Counted from the stretch's first letter, positions 10,581 through 21,314 are shown. The stretch: 64,000 nt of DNA from Microbulbifer agarilyticus (GCF_020171345.1 NZ_JAIUZM010000005.1:265418-329417), one strand, 5' to 3'. Notes: generated by a model not told the origin, from the letters alone. Translations and numbers: made by a program.

Positions 10581-10608
10581 AGTATAATCCGAGGCGCCGA
10601 CGTGCCAA
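10581..10608 (-). promoter_or_regulatory. Sigma-70 promoter of uvrA
   Basis: On the minus strand TTGGCA (10608-10603) and TATACT (10586-10581) are separated by 16 bases, close to consensus and correctly placed about 75 bases upstream of the uvrA GTG. I saw no LexA box here. Confidence 0.65.
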
Positions 10609-10701
10609 AATCCGCGTAACGCGATACGCCGAGGGGGATCAATTCCTGCGGCCCGCACTGGTACAATGCGTCCCGATTTTTCCTGTGTCCGGATTTTTTG
10701 C

Positions 10702-11874
10702 ATGAACTCCACCGAACGCCGCGCGCTCGCCGGCCTCGCCTCCCTGTATGTGTTCCGCATGCTCGGCCTGTTTATGGTGCTGCCCGTGCTGTCTCTTTAC
10801 GGCAGCGACTACAGCGGCAGCACCCCGGCCCTGTTGGGGCTCGCCCTGGGAGCTTATGGGTTGAGTCAGGCGATTCTACAGATCCCGCTGGGTGTGCTGA
10901 GTGACCGCTGGGGGCGCAAGCCGGTGATATTTCTGGGCTTGGCGGTGTTCGCGATCGGCAGCGTGGTGGCGGCCACGAGCGAGTCGGTGTACGGCCTGAT
11001 TGGCGGACGCATTCTACAGGGCGCCGGTGCCATTGCCGCGGCAACCATGGCGCTGGCAGCCGACCTGACCCGGGATGAGAACCGCGGTAAGGCGATGGCG
11101 ATCATCGGCGCTTCCATTGGTGTGGCCTTCGTGCTCGCAGTGGTGCTCGGCCCGCTGCTGGCCAACCTGGGTGGCCTGTCCGCAATTTTCTGGCTGACCG
11201 CGCTCCTCGCGCTGCTGGGGATACTCCTGGTGTGGCGCCTGGTACCCAACCCGCAAGTCCAGATACGACGCGGTCCGGTATCGGGCGATTTCGCGCGTGT
11301 GCTCAGTAATGCTTCCGTGTGGCGCCTGGTGTGTGGGGTCTTTTTCCTGCACCTGTTACTGACCGCGCTGTTTATACCCCTGCCGTTATTGCTGGTGGAG
11401 CAGCTGCAGTTGCCCAGTGCGGACCACTGGAAGCTCTACGCACCGCTGTTACTGGGTACCTTCGTGGTGATGGTGCCGCTGATGCGCATGGCGGAAAAGC
11501 GCCAGCAGGTCCCCGCGGCAATGCGACTGGCCCTGTTGGGACTGGTTTTTGGCGGTGTTGCCCTGATGCCGTCGACCGAGGGGGGCTGGATTGTCGCCTG
11601 TCTGGCACTGTTCTTCCTGGCGTTCAACCTGCTCGAAGCATTACTTCCCGCACAGCTGACCCGGGAAGCGCCAGCCGAGTGCCGTGGTGCGGCTTCCGGC
11701 CTTTATGCCACCTGCCAGTTTTTGGGGGCGTTTGCCGGCGGTAGCCTGGGCGGGCTCCTGTATGGTCATGGCGGCGCAGGCAGCGTCGCGACCTTCGTAT
11801 TGGGTGTGCTGGTGCTCTGGTCGATCAGCTGGTGGCAGCTGCGAGGCATCCGCTTGACGGTTGCGAGTAGCTAA
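10702..11874 (+). CDS. MFS transporter (drug-efflux type)
   Basis: A major facilitator superfamily transporter of 390 residues with about 12 hydrophobic segments. The family loop signature between helices 2 and 3 is present as GVLSDRWGRKPVI. The overall look is that of the 12-helix drug:proton antiporters found between uvrA and ssb in Pseudomonas. The ATG at 10702 (MNSTERRALAGLASLYVFRML) places the N terminus right before helix 1. An ATG at 10666 overlaps a TACAAT sequence that may be a -10 box, and would add 12 unconserved residues. The substrate cannot be predicted; the gene may be transcribed separately from both neighbours. Confidence 0.9.
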   Translation: MNSTERRALAGLASLYVFRMLGLFMVLPVLSLYGSDYSGSTPALLGLALGAYGLSQAILQIPLGVLSDRWGRKPVIFLGLAVFAIGSVVAATSESVYGLIGGRILQGAGAIAAATMALAADLTRDENRGKAMAIIGASIGVAFVLAVVLGPLLANLGGLSAIFWLTALLALLGILLVWRLVPNPQVQIRRGPVSGDFARVLSNASVWRLVCGVFFLHLLLTALFIPLPLLLVEQLQLPSADHWKLYAPLLLGTFVVMVPLMRMAEKRQQVPAAMRLALLGLVFGGVALMPSTEGGWIVACLALFFLAFNLLEALLPAQLTREAPAECRGAASGLYATCQFLGAFAGGSLGGLLYGHGGAGSVATFVLGVLVLWSISWWQLRGIRLTVASS

Positions 11875-12087
11875 TCACATACCCCCTTGTCTCAGCTTGG
11901 GCAACTCCAGCCATTCGCCCCGGCGGTGACGGCCCTTGCCGAGTATTGTATGCTGCTGGATATAAATACACCGTTGGCTGCGCCGGGGTTTGCCCTGCCG
12001 CAGCCCCGTTGGTTTTCCGGCAATATTTTTAACCTTTTTTAGAACATGAGAGCCCCGGTCGCCCCGGGGCGCAGAGAGGAGAGGCAC
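11875..12087 (+). other. Upstream region of ssb
   Basis: About 213 bases without a gene. It holds a LexA-like palindrome (11956-11971) and, further on, the ssb leader with the SD GAGGAGAGG just before the start codon. Longer antisense frames here are shadows of ssb. Confidence 0.5.
11956..11971. promoter_or_regulatory. Candidate LexA (SOS) box upstream of ssb
   Basis: CTGGATATAAATACAC matches 14 of 16 positions of the gammaproteobacterial LexA operator (CTG, AT-rich core, CAG). It lies 117 bases before the ssb start. ssb is an SOS gene in enterobacteria, which supports the reading. Confidence 0.6.
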
Positions 12088-12672
12088 ATGGCTTCCAGAG
12101 GCGTGAACAAAGTAATCCTGGTGGGCAACCTGGGCGGTGACCCCGAGACCCGTTACATGCCGAGCGGTGGTGCCGTAACCAACGTGACCGTAGCGACTTC
12201 CGAGACCTGGAAAGACAAGCAGAGCGGTCAGCAGCAAGAGCGTACCGAATGGCACCGTGTGGTGTTTTTCAATCGCCTCGCTGAAATTGCCGGCGAATAC
12301 CTGCGCAAGGGCAGCAAGGTATACCTCGAAGGTTCCCTGCGTACCCGCAAGTGGCAGGACAAGAACTCCGGCCAGGACCGTTACACCACCGAAATCGTTG
12401 CCAGCGAAATGCAGATGCTGGATAGCCGCGGCGAAGGTGGCTACCAGCAGCAGGGCCAGGGTGGTGGCTTCCAGCAGCAAAACCAGGGCGGTGGTTTTCA
12501 ACAGGATCAGGGTGGCTACCAGGACGAATTCGCCCAGGGCCGTTCTGCGCCTTCACCGATGGCACCGTCCAACCAGCAGCAGGGTGGCGGCCAGCCGCAG
12601 AGTCGCCCCGCAGGTAATCAGCCTCCCGCCGGTGGCTTTGACAACAGCTTCGACGACGACATTCCCTTCTAA
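12088..12672 (+). CDS. ssb: Single-stranded DNA-binding protein
   Basis: SSB of 194 residues. The OB-fold domain covers about 1-110 ([24 protein letters not shown], then [21 protein letters not shown]). A disordered Gln/Gly-rich linker follows (about 120-180, repeated QGGG/QQQ). It ends in the acidic tip DDDIPF that docks partner proteins of replication and repair. The ATG at 12088 is preceded by GAGGAGAGG and matches the family N terminus (MASRGVNKV); the upstream in-frame ATG at 12046 is unconserved. SSB coats single strands during replication, recombination and repair. The putative LexA box upstream suggests damage induction. Confidence 0.97.
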   Translation: MASRGVNKVILVGNLGGDPETRYMPSGGAVTNVTVATSETWKDKQSGQQQERTEWHRVVFFNRLAEIAGEYLRKGSKVYLEGSLRTRKWQDKNSGQDRYTTEIVASEMQMLDSRGEGGYQQQGQGGGFQQQNQGGGFQQDQGGYQDEFAQGRSAPSPMAPSNQQQGGGQPQSRPAGNQPPAGGFDNSFDDDIPF

Positions 12673-12688
12673 GTTGGCCTGAACCGCC

Positions 12689-13537
12689 ATGCACCACACT
12701 GGCTACAAGCCCGACACCGCCGTTGTGATCGGTGCGGGTAACGCAATGGATAGCGCCTTGCAAAAGGGCCTGCAAAAGGTCGGATTCCGGGTGCAATTGC
12801 TCAGCGCCGAGCAGTTTATCGAGGGCGGACTTCCGGATGGCGTGCGCCCGATTATCGTCAATGCCGCCAGCTGTGCTGGCGGGATTCGCATGCCCGAGGC
12901 CAAGGCGGTGTGTCACGCACTGCTGAATCAGTCGTGCCACGCGATACTGCACCTGTCCTCCTACGGGGTCTTCGGTCATGTAGGCAGCAGAAAAATTGAT
13001 GAGGATGCCGAGCCCGACCCGCTGTCCGAGCGCGGGCGTGACTGGTTTGCGTGCGAGCAAACGCTCACCTCGCTGGATAACGTCAGTATCTTGCGCCTGG
13101 GCTGGCAGGTAGACCGCAGCGAGCAGGCGCTACTGGGCCGGGTCATTCGCAGCCTGCTGGACGGGCGCGCGGTGTCGCTGGACGACGCCAGCCTGGGCAA
13201 CCCGGTAACTGTGTCCGACCTTGTGCGTGTTGTGGTGGCGATTACCCAGCAGCTTGCCAGCGGTGCACCGACATCCGGCCTGTATCACTATGGCTCCGCG
13301 GATACCTGTACCGCCATGGATTTTGGGCGCGAGGTGGTCGATCGGATGCGCTCGCTAAACGGGGATGATTTCGCCGCGGAGTTGACCGTGCTGGAACCCG
13401 CGGAAAAGGATCGCTCCTATGTGCTGGCCTGTGGTCGCCTGCGGGATGTGTTCGGTATCCAGCAGCGCAGCTGGCGGCAGGGGCTCACCCGTCAGGTGGA
13501 GTTGTGGCTGGAGCGCTTGCAAAAACCCGCCTCCTGA
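12689..13537 (+). CDS. NAD(P)-binding SDR-fold protein, sugar-nucleotide-reductase-like
   Basis: A 282-residue protein with an N-terminal Rossmann motif (VVIGAGNAMDSAL, about residues 11-23) and an overall plan like the extended SDR/RmlD family: a nucleotide-binding half, then LHLSSYGVFG (about 89-98) where the family has its catalytic Ser/Tyr segment, then a C-terminal helical part ending RSWRQGLTRQVELWL. The Tyr of SSYGVFG is not followed four residues later by Lys, so the classical YxxxK dyad appears absent; it may be a non-catalytic or regulatory member. It starts 16 bases after ssb and probably shares its transcript. It ends before a strong bidirectional terminator. No specific function can be assigned. 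Confidence 0.75.
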   Translation: MHHTGYKPDTAVVIGAGNAMDSALQKGLQKVGFRVQLLSAEQFIEGGLPDGVRPIIVNAASCAGGIRMPEAKAVCHALLNQSCHAILHLSSYGVFGHVGSRKIDEDAEPDPLSERGRDWFACEQTLTSLDNVSILRLGWQVDRSEQALLGRVIRSLLDGRAVSLDDASLGNPVTVSDLVRVVVAITQQLASGAPTSGLYHYGSADTCTAMDFGREVVDRMRSLNGDDFAAELTVLEPAEKDRSYVLACGRLRDVFGIQQRSWRQGLTRQVELWLERLQKPAS

Positions 13538-13569
13538 GTCTGGCTTGTAGAAATATGCAGAACAAAAAA

Positions 13570-13600
13570 GGGCGAACCGCTAAGCGGTTCGCCCTTTTTT
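13570..13600. terminator. Bidirectional rho-independent terminator
   Basis: An 11-bp perfect stem (GGGCGAACCGC / GCGGTTCGCCC) with a TAA loop, followed by T6 and preceded by A6, lies between the convergent SDR gene and fabB. Confidence 0.92.
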
Positions 13601-13633
13601 ATTGCGCTGAGGGCTGCGGCCCTCGCACAGCGA

Positions 13634-14857
13634 TCAGATTTTGTCGAACACCAGGCTGGCGTTGGTGCCACCAAAGCCGAAGGAGTTGGACAGCGCGCGG
13701 TTGACCTTGGCCTCGCGCAGTTCCGTGACCAGGTCCAGCCCTTCCGCCGCTTCATCCACTGTCTCAACGTTGGCGGAGGCCGCGATAAAGTCATTCTGCA
13801 TCATCAGCAGGGAGTAGATGGCTTCCTGTACGCCGGCAGCGCCCAGAGAGTGGCCGGTGAGGGACTTGGTGGAGGCAAACGCCGGTACGTCATTGCCAAA
13901 CACTTCCTTCATGGCGCGCAGCTCCGCGACATCGCCCACCGGCGTGGAAGTACCGTGGGTATTGATGTAGTCCACTTTGCCTTCCAGGCCCTTGCCGTCC
14001 ATGCCAGCCAGTGCCTGCTGCATGCAGCGTGCCGCACCTTCGCCGCTCGGGGCCACCATGTCGTAACCGTCAGAGGTGGCGCCATAGCCGACCAGTTCCG
14101 CGATGATGTTGGCGCCGCGGGCCTTGGCGTGTTCGTACTCTTCCAGTACCAGACAGCCGCCACCGCCGGCAATTACAAAGCCGTCGCGGTCCGCGTCGTA
14201 GGGGCGGGATGCGGTCGTTGGGGCATCGTTGTACTTGGAGGACAGGGCGCCCATGGCATCAAACAGGTGCGTCAGGCTCCAGGCCAGCTCTTCGCCGCCG
14301 CCCGCGAATACCACGTCCTGTTTGCCCATCTGGATCAGTTCTGCGCCGTTGCCGATACAGTGCGCGGAGGTGGCACAGGCGGAGGAGATGGAGTAGTTCA
14401 CACCCTTGATCTTGAATGGCGTGGCCAGACACGCGGATACGGTGCTGCCCATCACCTGAGGAACCCGGTAGGCGCCTACGCGACGCACACCCTTGGTTTT
14501 CAGGATGTTGGCTGCCTCAATGATGGCGGCGGTGGAGGTGCCGCCTGAGCCCATCACCAGGCCGGTGCGCGGATTCGAAACCTGGGATTCTTCCAGACCT
14601 GCCATGGCGATCGCTTCCGCCATGGAGATATATGCGTAGGCCGCGGAGTCTCCCATGAAGCGCAGGTGCTTGCGGTCAATGTGCTCTTTGAAGTCGATAT
14701 CGACCACACCGGCGATCTGGCTGCGCAGGCCCAGCTCTGCGTACTCTTCCATCGCGCGGATACCGCTGCGACCAGCTTTCAGGGAGGCCAGCACTTCTTG
14801 TGTGTTGTTACCGATACAAGAAGTGATACCCATTCCGGTAATGACTACGCGGCGCAT
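13634..14857 (-). CDS. fabB: 3-oxoacyl-[acyl-carrier-protein] synthase I
   Basis: A 407-residue beta-ketoacyl-ACP synthase that elongates cis-unsaturated acyl chains in type II fatty acid synthesis. The active-site Cys is in [12 protein letters not shown], and the two catalytic histidines are in [10 protein letters not shown] and TGHSLGAAG. The C-terminal glycine-rich [12 protein letters not shown] is also present. The ATG at 14857 ([11 protein letters not shown]) has GGAG about eight bases upstream; the in-frame ATG at 14869 is less likely. It lies 76 bases downstream of fabA in the same direction, the standard fabA-fabB operon. Together they make the essential unsaturated fatty acids of anaerobic-type synthesis. 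Confidence 0.96.
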   Translation of the reverse strand: MRRVVITGMGITSCIGNNTQEVLASLKAGRSGIRAMEEYAELGLRSQIAGVVDIDFKEHIDRKHLRFMGDSAAYAYISMAEAIAMAGLEESQVSNPRTGLVMGSGGTSTAAIIEAANILKTKGVRRVGAYRVPQVMGSTVSACLATPFKIKGVNYSISSACATSAHCIGNGAELIQMGKQDVVFAGGGEELAWSLTHLFDAMGALSSKYNDAPTTASRPYDADRDGFVIAGGGGCLVLEEYEHAKARGANIIAELVGYGATSDGYDMVAPSGEGAARCMQQALAGMDGKGLEGKVDYINTHGTSTPVGDVAELRAMKEVFGNDVPAFASTKSLTGHSLGAAGVQEAIYSLLMMQNDFIAASANVETVDEAAEGLDLVTELREAKVNRALSNSFGFGGTNASLVFDKI

Positions 14858-14933
14858 AGTGATCTCCAATAAAACTTGTAGAGTGAATTGTTATATTTCT
14901 ATGTGACAGCCACTGGAGTGACTGTCTGCCGTA

Positions 14934-15458
14934 TCAGAAGTCGTCGGTACGGGTAAACAGACCCACACGCAGGTCTTTTGCGGTGTAGATTTCACGGCCG
15001 TCCACGGACACAGAGCCATTGCCGATACCCATCACCAGCTTGCGCTCTACCAGGCGACTCATCTGGATGTGGTAGGTGACCTTTTTGTTGGTTGGCAGGA
15101 TCTGCCCGGTGAACTTCACTTCACCACAACCCAGTGCGCGGCCGCGACCGGGGTTGCCTTTCCATGCCAGGAAGTAACCCAGCAGCTGCCACATGGCGTC
15201 GAGGCCGAGACAGCCGGGCATTACCGGGTCGCCGGGGAAGTGGCAGTCAAAAAACCACAGGTCTGGAGTGATATCCAATTCGGCGATCAATTCTCCCTTG
15301 CCGAATTCACCGCCGTCTTTGGCGATGTGGGTGATGCGATCCAGCATCAGCATGTTGGGAGTCGGCAGCTGTGCGTTGCCCGGCCCGAACATTTCACCGC
15401 GGCCACAGGCCAGAAGTTCCTCACGGGTATAGCTGCTTTTTTGAACGAAATTACTCAT
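14934..15458 (-). CDS. fabA: 3-hydroxydecanoyl-[acyl-carrier-protein] dehydratase/isomerase
   Basis: A 174-residue FabA (family length about 172). It dehydrates 3-hydroxydecanoyl-ACP and isomerises the trans-2 to the cis-3 decenoyl product, the branch point to unsaturated fatty acids. The catalytic His lies in [15 protein letters not shown] and the catalytic Asp in [18 protein letters not shown]. The ATG at 15458 ([16 protein letters not shown]) follows GGGGAC; an ATG at 15497 would add 13 unconserved residues. It is first in an operon with fabB. An inverted repeat 60-90 bases upstream may be an operator. Confidence 0.97.
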   Translation of the reverse strand: MSNFVQKSSYTREELLACGRGEMFGPGNAQLPTPNMLMLDRITHIAKDGGEFGKGELIAELDITPDLWFFDCHFPGDPVMPGCLGLDAMWQLLGYFLAWKGNPGRGRALGCGEVKFTGQILPTNKKVTYHIQMSRLVERKLVMGIGNGSVSVDGREIYTAKDLRVGLFTRTDDF

Positions 15459-15787
15459 TGGGTCCCCATTCTGGGTATTTCTTACACGAGCCGGCATTCT
15501 AAGCGCTAAGGATATCTTGTCCAGTCAGTCATAACGCTTTTTGTGACTGGAACTGTCCCAATTAGCCCTTGACCCTCGTTGTTTGGCTCGAAACTCCGGA
15601 CATCTTGCCAGATTGCCCGCAGAGACCGCTAGTCCTGTGTTGCTGTAACGAGGTGTGCCTGAAGGCTGTCATCCATTTGTGATAAGTTGCGCGGTCAACG
15701 GATGTCCGAGGTTTTGCCGTTGTGCTCTTGAAACTCAGCGTTTCGGCACAAGTTACACGGAATCGATTTAATAATGAGGGACGTGCA
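15459..15787. other. Divergent fabA/galU intergenic region
   Basis: About 329 bases with no gene. It contains the inverted repeat listed at 15521-15550 and must hold the promoters of both operons; I could not identify clear -35/-10 pairs. A minus-strand open frame at 15562-15795 has no family resemblance. Confidence 0.5.
15521..15550. promoter_or_regulatory. Inverted repeat upstream of fabA, possible operator
   Basis: CCAGTCA (15521-15527) and TGACTGG (15544-15550) form a 7-bp inverted repeat with a 16-base spacer, centred about 77 bases before the fabA start. It does not match the FabR or FadR operators that I know. Confidence 0.3.
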
Positions 15788-16624
15788 ATGCTCAAAAAGT
15801 GTCTTTTCCCGGTCGCGGGCTACGGCACGCGGTTCTTGCCGGCCACCAAGGCCATGCCCAAGGAGATGCTGCCGCTGGTTAACAAGCCACTGGTCCAGTA
15901 TGGCGTCGAGGAAGCCATTGAGGCGGGACTGACCGAGATCGGTTTTGTCACTGGCCGCGGCAAGCGCGCGATCGAAGACCATTTCGATACGAATTTTGAG
16001 CTGGAACACCAGATTGCCGGCACCGGCAAGGAGCGTTACCTCGATTGTGTGCGCAAGGTGATCGATACTGCGAGTTTTTCCTACACCCGTCAGGGGGAAA
16101 TGCGCGGCCTTGGGGATGCAATCCTGCAGGGGCAGCGCCTGATCGGTGATGAACCCTTTGGCGTGGTACTGGCGGATGACCTGTGCCTGAACGACGATCT
16201 GGGTGTGCTGGGGCAGATGGTGCAACTGTACAAACAGTTCCGCTGCAGCATTGTCGCCGTTGAGGAAGTGCCGAAAGAGCAGATCCACAAGTTCGGGGTA
16301 ATTGCCGGCAACGAAATCAAGCCGGGCCTGTACCAGGTCACCAACATGGTGGAAAAGCCCAAGGCGGAAGAGGCCCCCAGCAATATGGCCATTATCGGCC
16401 GTTACGTGCTGACGCCGGATATTTTTGACCTGATTCGCGAGACCCCGCCCGGTAAAAACGGCGAGGTCCAGATTACCGATGCTCTGCTGACCCAGGCCAA
16501 ACGTGGCTGTGTTCTTGCATACCGATTCAAGGGGCGCCGCTTCGACTGCGGTTCTGTCGACGGCTTTATCGAAGCCACCAACCATGTTTACCAAAATGTC
16601 TATTTGCCGGGAGAGAGTGGCTGA
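15788..16624 (+). CDS. galU: UTP-glucose-1-phosphate uridylyltransferase
   Basis: A 278-residue GalU, making UDP-glucose from glucose-1-phosphate and UTP for LPS, capsule and glycan synthesis. The nucleotidyl-binding motif is [26 protein letters not shown] at the N terminus. [10 protein letters not shown] holds the metal-binding Asp, and VEKP and [13 protein letters not shown] complete the family pattern. The ATG at 15788 (MLKKCLFPV) follows GAGGGA. The stop is one base before the manB start, so the two are co-transcribed and likely coupled. Confidence 0.95.
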   Translation: MLKKCLFPVAGYGTRFLPATKAMPKEMLPLVNKPLVQYGVEEAIEAGLTEIGFVTGRGKRAIEDHFDTNFELEHQIAGTGKERYLDCVRKVIDTASFSYTRQGEMRGLGDAILQGQRLIGDEPFGVVLADDLCLNDDLGVLGQMVQLYKQFRCSIVAVEEVPKEQIHKFGVIAGNEIKPGLYQVTNMVEKPKAEEAPSNMAIIGRYVLTPDIFDLIRETPPGKNGEVQITDALLTQAKRGCVLAYRFKGRRFDCGSVDGFIEATNHVYQNVYLPGESG

Positions 16625-16625
16625 G

Positions 16626-17975
16626 ATGTCTGAATTAACCTGTTTTAAAGCCTATGACCTGCGCGGCCGGGTGCCGGATGAGCTGAATACGGATGTGGCT
16701 TATCGTGTGGGCCGGGCTTTTGCCCAGTATCTGGATGCGCGCCGCGTGGTGGTTGGCCATGATATTCGCCTGACCAGCGGCGAGCTGACCGATGCGCTGG
16801 CCAATGGCTTGCGCGATGCTGGTGCAGACGTCTACCACATCGGTGAATGCGGTACCGAGGAAATCTACTTCTCGACCTTTCACGGGGACTTTGACGGCGG
16901 TATCTGTGTAACCGCAAGCCACAACCCCATGGATTACAACGGTATGAAGTTCGTCCGCGCGGGCTCACGCCCGATCAGCGGCGATACCGGCCTGCTGGAT
17001 ATCAAGAAGCTGGCCGAAGACAACGATTTCGCTGCGGTGGAGACGCGCGGCGAACTGCACACCTTTGCCCACCGCGATGACTTTGTAAAACACCTGCTTG
17101 GCTATGTGGATACTTCTGCACTGAAGCCGTTAAAGTTGGTGGTCAATGCGGGTAACGGTGGCGCCGGCTCTGTGGTAGATGCACTGGCCCCGAGCCTGCC
17201 GTTCGAGTTTGTGCGCGTGCACCACGAACCCAATGGCAACTTCCCCAACGGTATTCCCAACCCGATTCTGCCGGAGAACCGCGAATCCACCGCTGCTGCG
17301 GTGCGTGAAAGCGGCGCCGATTTCGGTATTGCCTGGGATGGCGACTTTGACCGCTGCTTCTTCTTTGATGAAAGTGGCGAGTTTATCGAGGGTTACTACG
17401 TAGTTGGCCTGCTGGCCGAAGCGTTCCTGGCCAAGCACCCGGGCGCGAAGGTTGTGCATGACCCGCGTCTGACCTGGAATACTGAAGACATCGTGCAAGC
17501 TGCTGGTGGTACCCCGGTGCAGAGCAAAACCGGCCATGCATTCATCAAGGAGCGCATGCGCAAGGAAGACGCCATCTATGGTGGTGAGATGAGTGCCCAC
17601 CACTATTTCCGTGATTTTGCCTATTGTGACAGCGGCATGATTCCCTGGCTGCTGGTGGCTGAACTGGTGAGCCGCAGCGGCAAGTCTCTGTCCCAGCTGG
17701 TGGGTGAGCGCATGGCCGCCTTCCCCTGCAGTGGCGAGATCAACTCCAAGGTCGAAGACCCCAAGGCGCTGCTGCAGTCGGCGGAAGAGAAATACGCGGG
17801 CGGCGCTAACAGTGTCGAGCACGTGGATGGCCTGAGCGTTGCCTTTGACGATTGGCGCTTTAACTTGCGTATGTCCAATACCGAGCCGGTTGTGCGCCTG
17901 AACGTCGAATCCCGTGGCGATGCGGCGTTGATGAAGGCCAAGACCGAAGAGTTGTTAACCTTGATTCGTGGCTAG
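16626..17975 (+). CDS. manB: Phosphomannomutase (CpsG/ManB type)
   Basis: A 449-residue alpha-D-phosphohexomutase. The phosphoserine loop is [13 protein letters not shown], the metal-binding loop DGDFDR, the sugar-specificity loop GGEMSAHH and the phosphate-binding loop [25 protein letters not shown] is the CpsG/ManB version rather than the AlgC one, so mannose-6-P to mannose-1-P is the likely reaction, feeding GDP-mannose and exopolysaccharide. The start at 16626 follows GGGAGAGAG, one base after the galU stop. It is followed by a bidirectional terminator. Glucose-phosphate mutase activity as a second function cannot be excluded. Confidence 0.92.
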   Translation: MSELTCFKAYDLRGRVPDELNTDVAYRVGRAFAQYLDARRVVVGHDIRLTSGELTDALANGLRDAGADVYHIGECGTEEIYFSTFHGDFDGGICVTASHNPMDYNGMKFVRAGSRPISGDTGLLDIKKLAEDNDFAAVETRGELHTFAHRDDFVKHLLGYVDTSALKPLKLVVNAGNGGAGSVVDALAPSLPFEFVRVHHEPNGNFPNGIPNPILPENRESTAAAVRESGADFGIAWDGDFDRCFFFDESGEFIEGYYVVGLLAEAFLAKHPGAKVVHDPRLTWNTEDIVQAAGGTPVQSKTGHAFIKERMRKEDAIYGGEMSAHHYFRDFAYCDSGMIPWLLVAELVSRSGKSLSQLVGERMAAFPCSGEINSKVEDPKALLQSAEEKYAGGANSVEHVDGLSVAFDDWRFNLRMSNTEPVVRLNVESRGDAALMKAKTEELLTLIRG

Positions 17976-18026
17976 CAGCCTTCTGGCCTTAGTGGCCCCG
18001 CGGCTGTAAACAAAGCCGTAAATAAA

Positions 18027-18054
18027 AAGCCCCGGAGTAATCCGGGGCTTTTTT
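18027..18054. terminator. Bidirectional rho-independent terminator
   Basis: A 10-bp stem AAGCCCCGGA / TCCGGGGCTT with a GTAA loop is flanked by A- and T-runs. It separates the convergent manB and ispB genes. Confidence 0.92.
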
Positions 18055-18080
18055 GTTTGGTGCAGGAGGCTTGGTGCGCG

Positions 18081-19043
18081 TTACTTGGTGCGCGCTACCG
18101 AAAATTCTGCGAGCTGGCGCAGTGCCGTCTTGTGCTCCCCGTCGGACAGAAATTCCAGCTTCTCCAGTGCAAGTTCCACTTCCCGGTTGGCGCGGGCAAA
18201 GGTGTAGTCCAGCGCGCCACAGCTTTCGATGGCGGCGACAATCTCTGTCAGCTTGTCGGCGCTCTTCTGTTCAATGGCCTCTTTCACCAGCGCCGCCTGT
18301 TCCTCCGTGCCGTTTGCCATTGCGTAGATGAGCGGCAGGGTGGGTTTGCCTTCGGCCAGGTCATCGCCCACATTTTTGCCCAGCTCTTCCGGGTTGCCGC
18401 GGTAATCCAGCGCGTCATCCACCAGCTGGAACGCCGAGCCCAGGTGGCGGCCGTAGAGCTTCAGGGATTCGCGCTCGTCGGCACTGCATCCCGCCAGCAC
18501 CGCGGCGGTTTCACAGGCGGCTTCGAACAGGGCGCCAGTTTTTTTATGGATCACGCTGAGGTAGTTCGCTTCGCTCACCGCAGGGTCACCGGCGTTCACC
18601 AGCTGCTGTACTTCGCCCTCGGCGATGGTATTGGTGGTATCCGAGAGGATCGACATGATGTCCATGTCTTTCAGTGCCACCATCATCTGGAAAGCGCGGG
18701 AGTAGAGGAAATCGCCTACCAGCACCGCCGGCGCGTTGCCCCACTGGGCGTTGGCGGTCAGGCGGCCGCGGCGCATGTCGGACGTATCCACAACATCGTC
18801 GTGGAGCAGCGTGGCGGTGTGGATAAATTCGATAATCGCTGCCAGGGTGATGTGGGCGTTCCCCTGATAACCCGCGGCGCGGCTGCACAGCAATACCAGT
18901 AGCGGGCGCAGGCGTTTGCCGCCGGCCTCGACCAGATAGTGTCCGATATTCTCCACCAGAGGGACGTCGGAATGCAGTTGGTCGATGATTTGCTGGTTGA
19001 CGGCCGCGAAGTCGTCGGCGGCTACCTGGTGGAAGGGCAACAT
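18081..19043 (-). CDS. ispB: All-trans polyprenyl (octaprenyl) diphosphate synthase
   Basis: A 320-residue trans-prenyltransferase that builds the ubiquinone side chain from IPP and farnesyl diphosphate. The first aspartate-rich motif is in LLHDDVVDTSDMRRG, and the second in FQLVDDALDYRG. GGKRLRPLL is the substrate-binding stretch. Length and position next to rplU-rpmA (divergent) match IspB of other gammaproteobacteria. The exact chain length (C40 or C45) cannot be read from the sequence. Confidence 0.95.
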   Translation of the reverse strand: MLPFHQVAADDFAAVNQQIIDQLHSDVPLVENIGHYLVEAGGKRLRPLLVLLCSRAAGYQGNAHITLAAIIEFIHTATLLHDDVVDTSDMRRGRLTANAQWGNAPAVLVGDFLYSRAFQMMVALKDMDIMSILSDTTNTIAEGEVQQLVNAGDPAVSEANYLSVIHKKTGALFEAACETAAVLAGCSADERESLKLYGRHLGSAFQLVDDALDYRGNPEELGKNVGDDLAEGKPTLPLIYAMANGTEEQAALVKEAIEQKSADKLTEIVAAIESCGALDYTFARANREVELALEKLEFLSDGEHKTALRQLAEFSVARTK

Positions 19044-19213
19044 GCGGGGGTCCTTACAAGGGTCCTTATTACAGCGCGATTTCCGCGCTTATCTCTCTCA
19101 CGGCGGCAAGACTAGCGGTTTTGCCTTCACTGGGAAAGGCGCGTCGCTAGAAAGAGCCTGCAAAGCCCCAGTTGGCGGGCAGTCAGGGGCTGCTCTGTCC
19201 GAAAAATGCACTA

Positions 19214-19242
19214 TTGTATCCAGCGGGCGAATTGATTAGAAT
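19214..19242 (+). promoter_or_regulatory. Sigma-70 promoter of rplU-rpmA
   Basis: TTGTAT (19214-19219) and TAGAAT (19237-19242) are separated by 17 bases and are followed by a GC-rich discriminator (CTGCGCCCC), as expected for a ribosomal protein operon. Confidence 0.65.
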
Positions 19243-19325
19243 CTGCGCCCCGCTCAAACCGCGTCCGTGTTTTGTGGATGCAGTGTGGGTAGGGAAGAAG
19301 TTTTTAACATCAACGGCGCAAGCCC

Positions 19326-19396
19326 CCAAAATGCTGGTTAGTTGGTCACTTATTTTGTTGTGACTCTGCCGCTGCTTCGTGTCGTCCATTTTGGAG
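19326..19396 (+). promoter_or_regulatory. Candidate structured leader of rplU
   Basis: CCAAAATG (19326-19333) pairs with CATTTTGG (19387-19394), and inside it GTCAC pairs with GTGAC. The 3' arm runs into the GGAG ribosome-binding site, so folding would hide it. This is the layout expected of an autoregulated ribosomal-protein leader, but L21 binding is not shown. Confidence 0.4.
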
Positions 19397-19405
19397 CATA
19401 GAGAT

Positions 19406-19717
19406 ATGTACGCTGTTATCGAGAGCGGTGGCAAACAACACCGTGTAGAAGAAGGCGAAGTACTGCGCCTGGAAAAAATTGAAGTCTCTACTGGCGAATC
19501 TGTCGATTTCGACAAGGTTCTGATGGTAGTGGACGGTGACACCATCAACATCGGTGCGCCGGTAGTGGAAGGTGCCAAGGTGACTGCAGAAGTGCTGAGC
19601 CACGGCCGCGGCGAAAAAGTACGGATCATCAAGTTCCGTCGTCGTAAGCACTCCATGAAGCGTCAGGGCCACCGTCAGTGGTACACCGAAGTTAAAATCA
19701 CTGGCATCAAAGGCTAA
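19406..19717 (+). CDS. rplU: 50S ribosomal protein L21
   Basis: A 103-residue bL21, the family length. The N terminus [25 protein letters not shown] is diagnostic, as is the basic [32 protein letters not shown] terminus that binds 23S rRNA. The start at 19406 follows GGAG; an in-frame codon at 19379 would only add non-family residues. First gene of rplU-rpmA. Confidence 0.98.
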   Translation: MYAVIESGGKQHRVEEGEVLRLEKIEVSTGESVDFDKVLMVVDGDTINIGAPVVEGAKVTAEVLSHGRGEKVRIIKFRRRKHSMKRQGHRQWYTEVKITGIKG

Positions 19718-19748
19718 TCCCCGGGTAATAGAAGAGGAGTAACTACTC

Positions 19749-20006
19749 ATGGCACATAAGAAAGCTGGCGGTAGTACGCGAAACGGTCGCGATTCCGAAA
19801 GTAAGCGCCTGGGCGTTAAGCGCTTTGGCGGCCAAGCGGTTTCCGCAGGCAGCATCATCGTTCGTCAACGCGGCACCAAGTTCCACGCTGGCGTAAACGT
19901 TGGTATGGGCAAAGATCACACCCTGTTCGCTACCGCTGATGGCGTAGTGAAGTTCGAGGTGAAAGGCGCTAACAACCGTAAGTTTGTTTCCATCGAAACA
20001 GCCTAA
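19749..20006 (+). CDS. rpmA: 50S ribosomal protein L27
   Basis: An 85-residue bL27 with the N terminus [24 protein letters not shown] that reaches the peptidyl transferase centre. No N-terminal propeptide is present, unlike Firmicutes L27. It lies 31 bases after rplU with GAGGAG upstream, and is followed by a terminator. Confidence 0.98.
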   Translation: MAHKKAGGSTRNGRDSESKRLGVKRFGGQAVSAGSIIVRQRGTKFHAGVNVGMGKDHTLFATADGVVKFEVKGANNRKFVSIETA

Positions 20007-20028
20007 GCGGTCACAACGCCCGATCGAA

Positions 20029-20054
20029 AAGCCCCGCATTCGCGGGGCTTTTTT
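20029..20054 (+). terminator. Rho-independent terminator after rpmA
   Basis: AAGCCCCGC / GCGGGGCTT, a 9-bp stem with a 4-base loop, is followed by T6. Confidence 0.92.
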
Positions 20055-20081
20055 GTATTGATGGACCGCAAATTACACTGA

Positions 20082-21314
<1,233 letters not shown>

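Larger units (their letters stand above)
19044..19405 (+). other. Divergent ispB/rplU region with rplU promoter and leader
   Basis: About 362 bases with no protein gene. It contains the rplU promoter (19214-19242) and a roughly 160-base rplU leader with nested inverted repeats whose 3' arm overlaps the SD. Confidence 0.55.
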
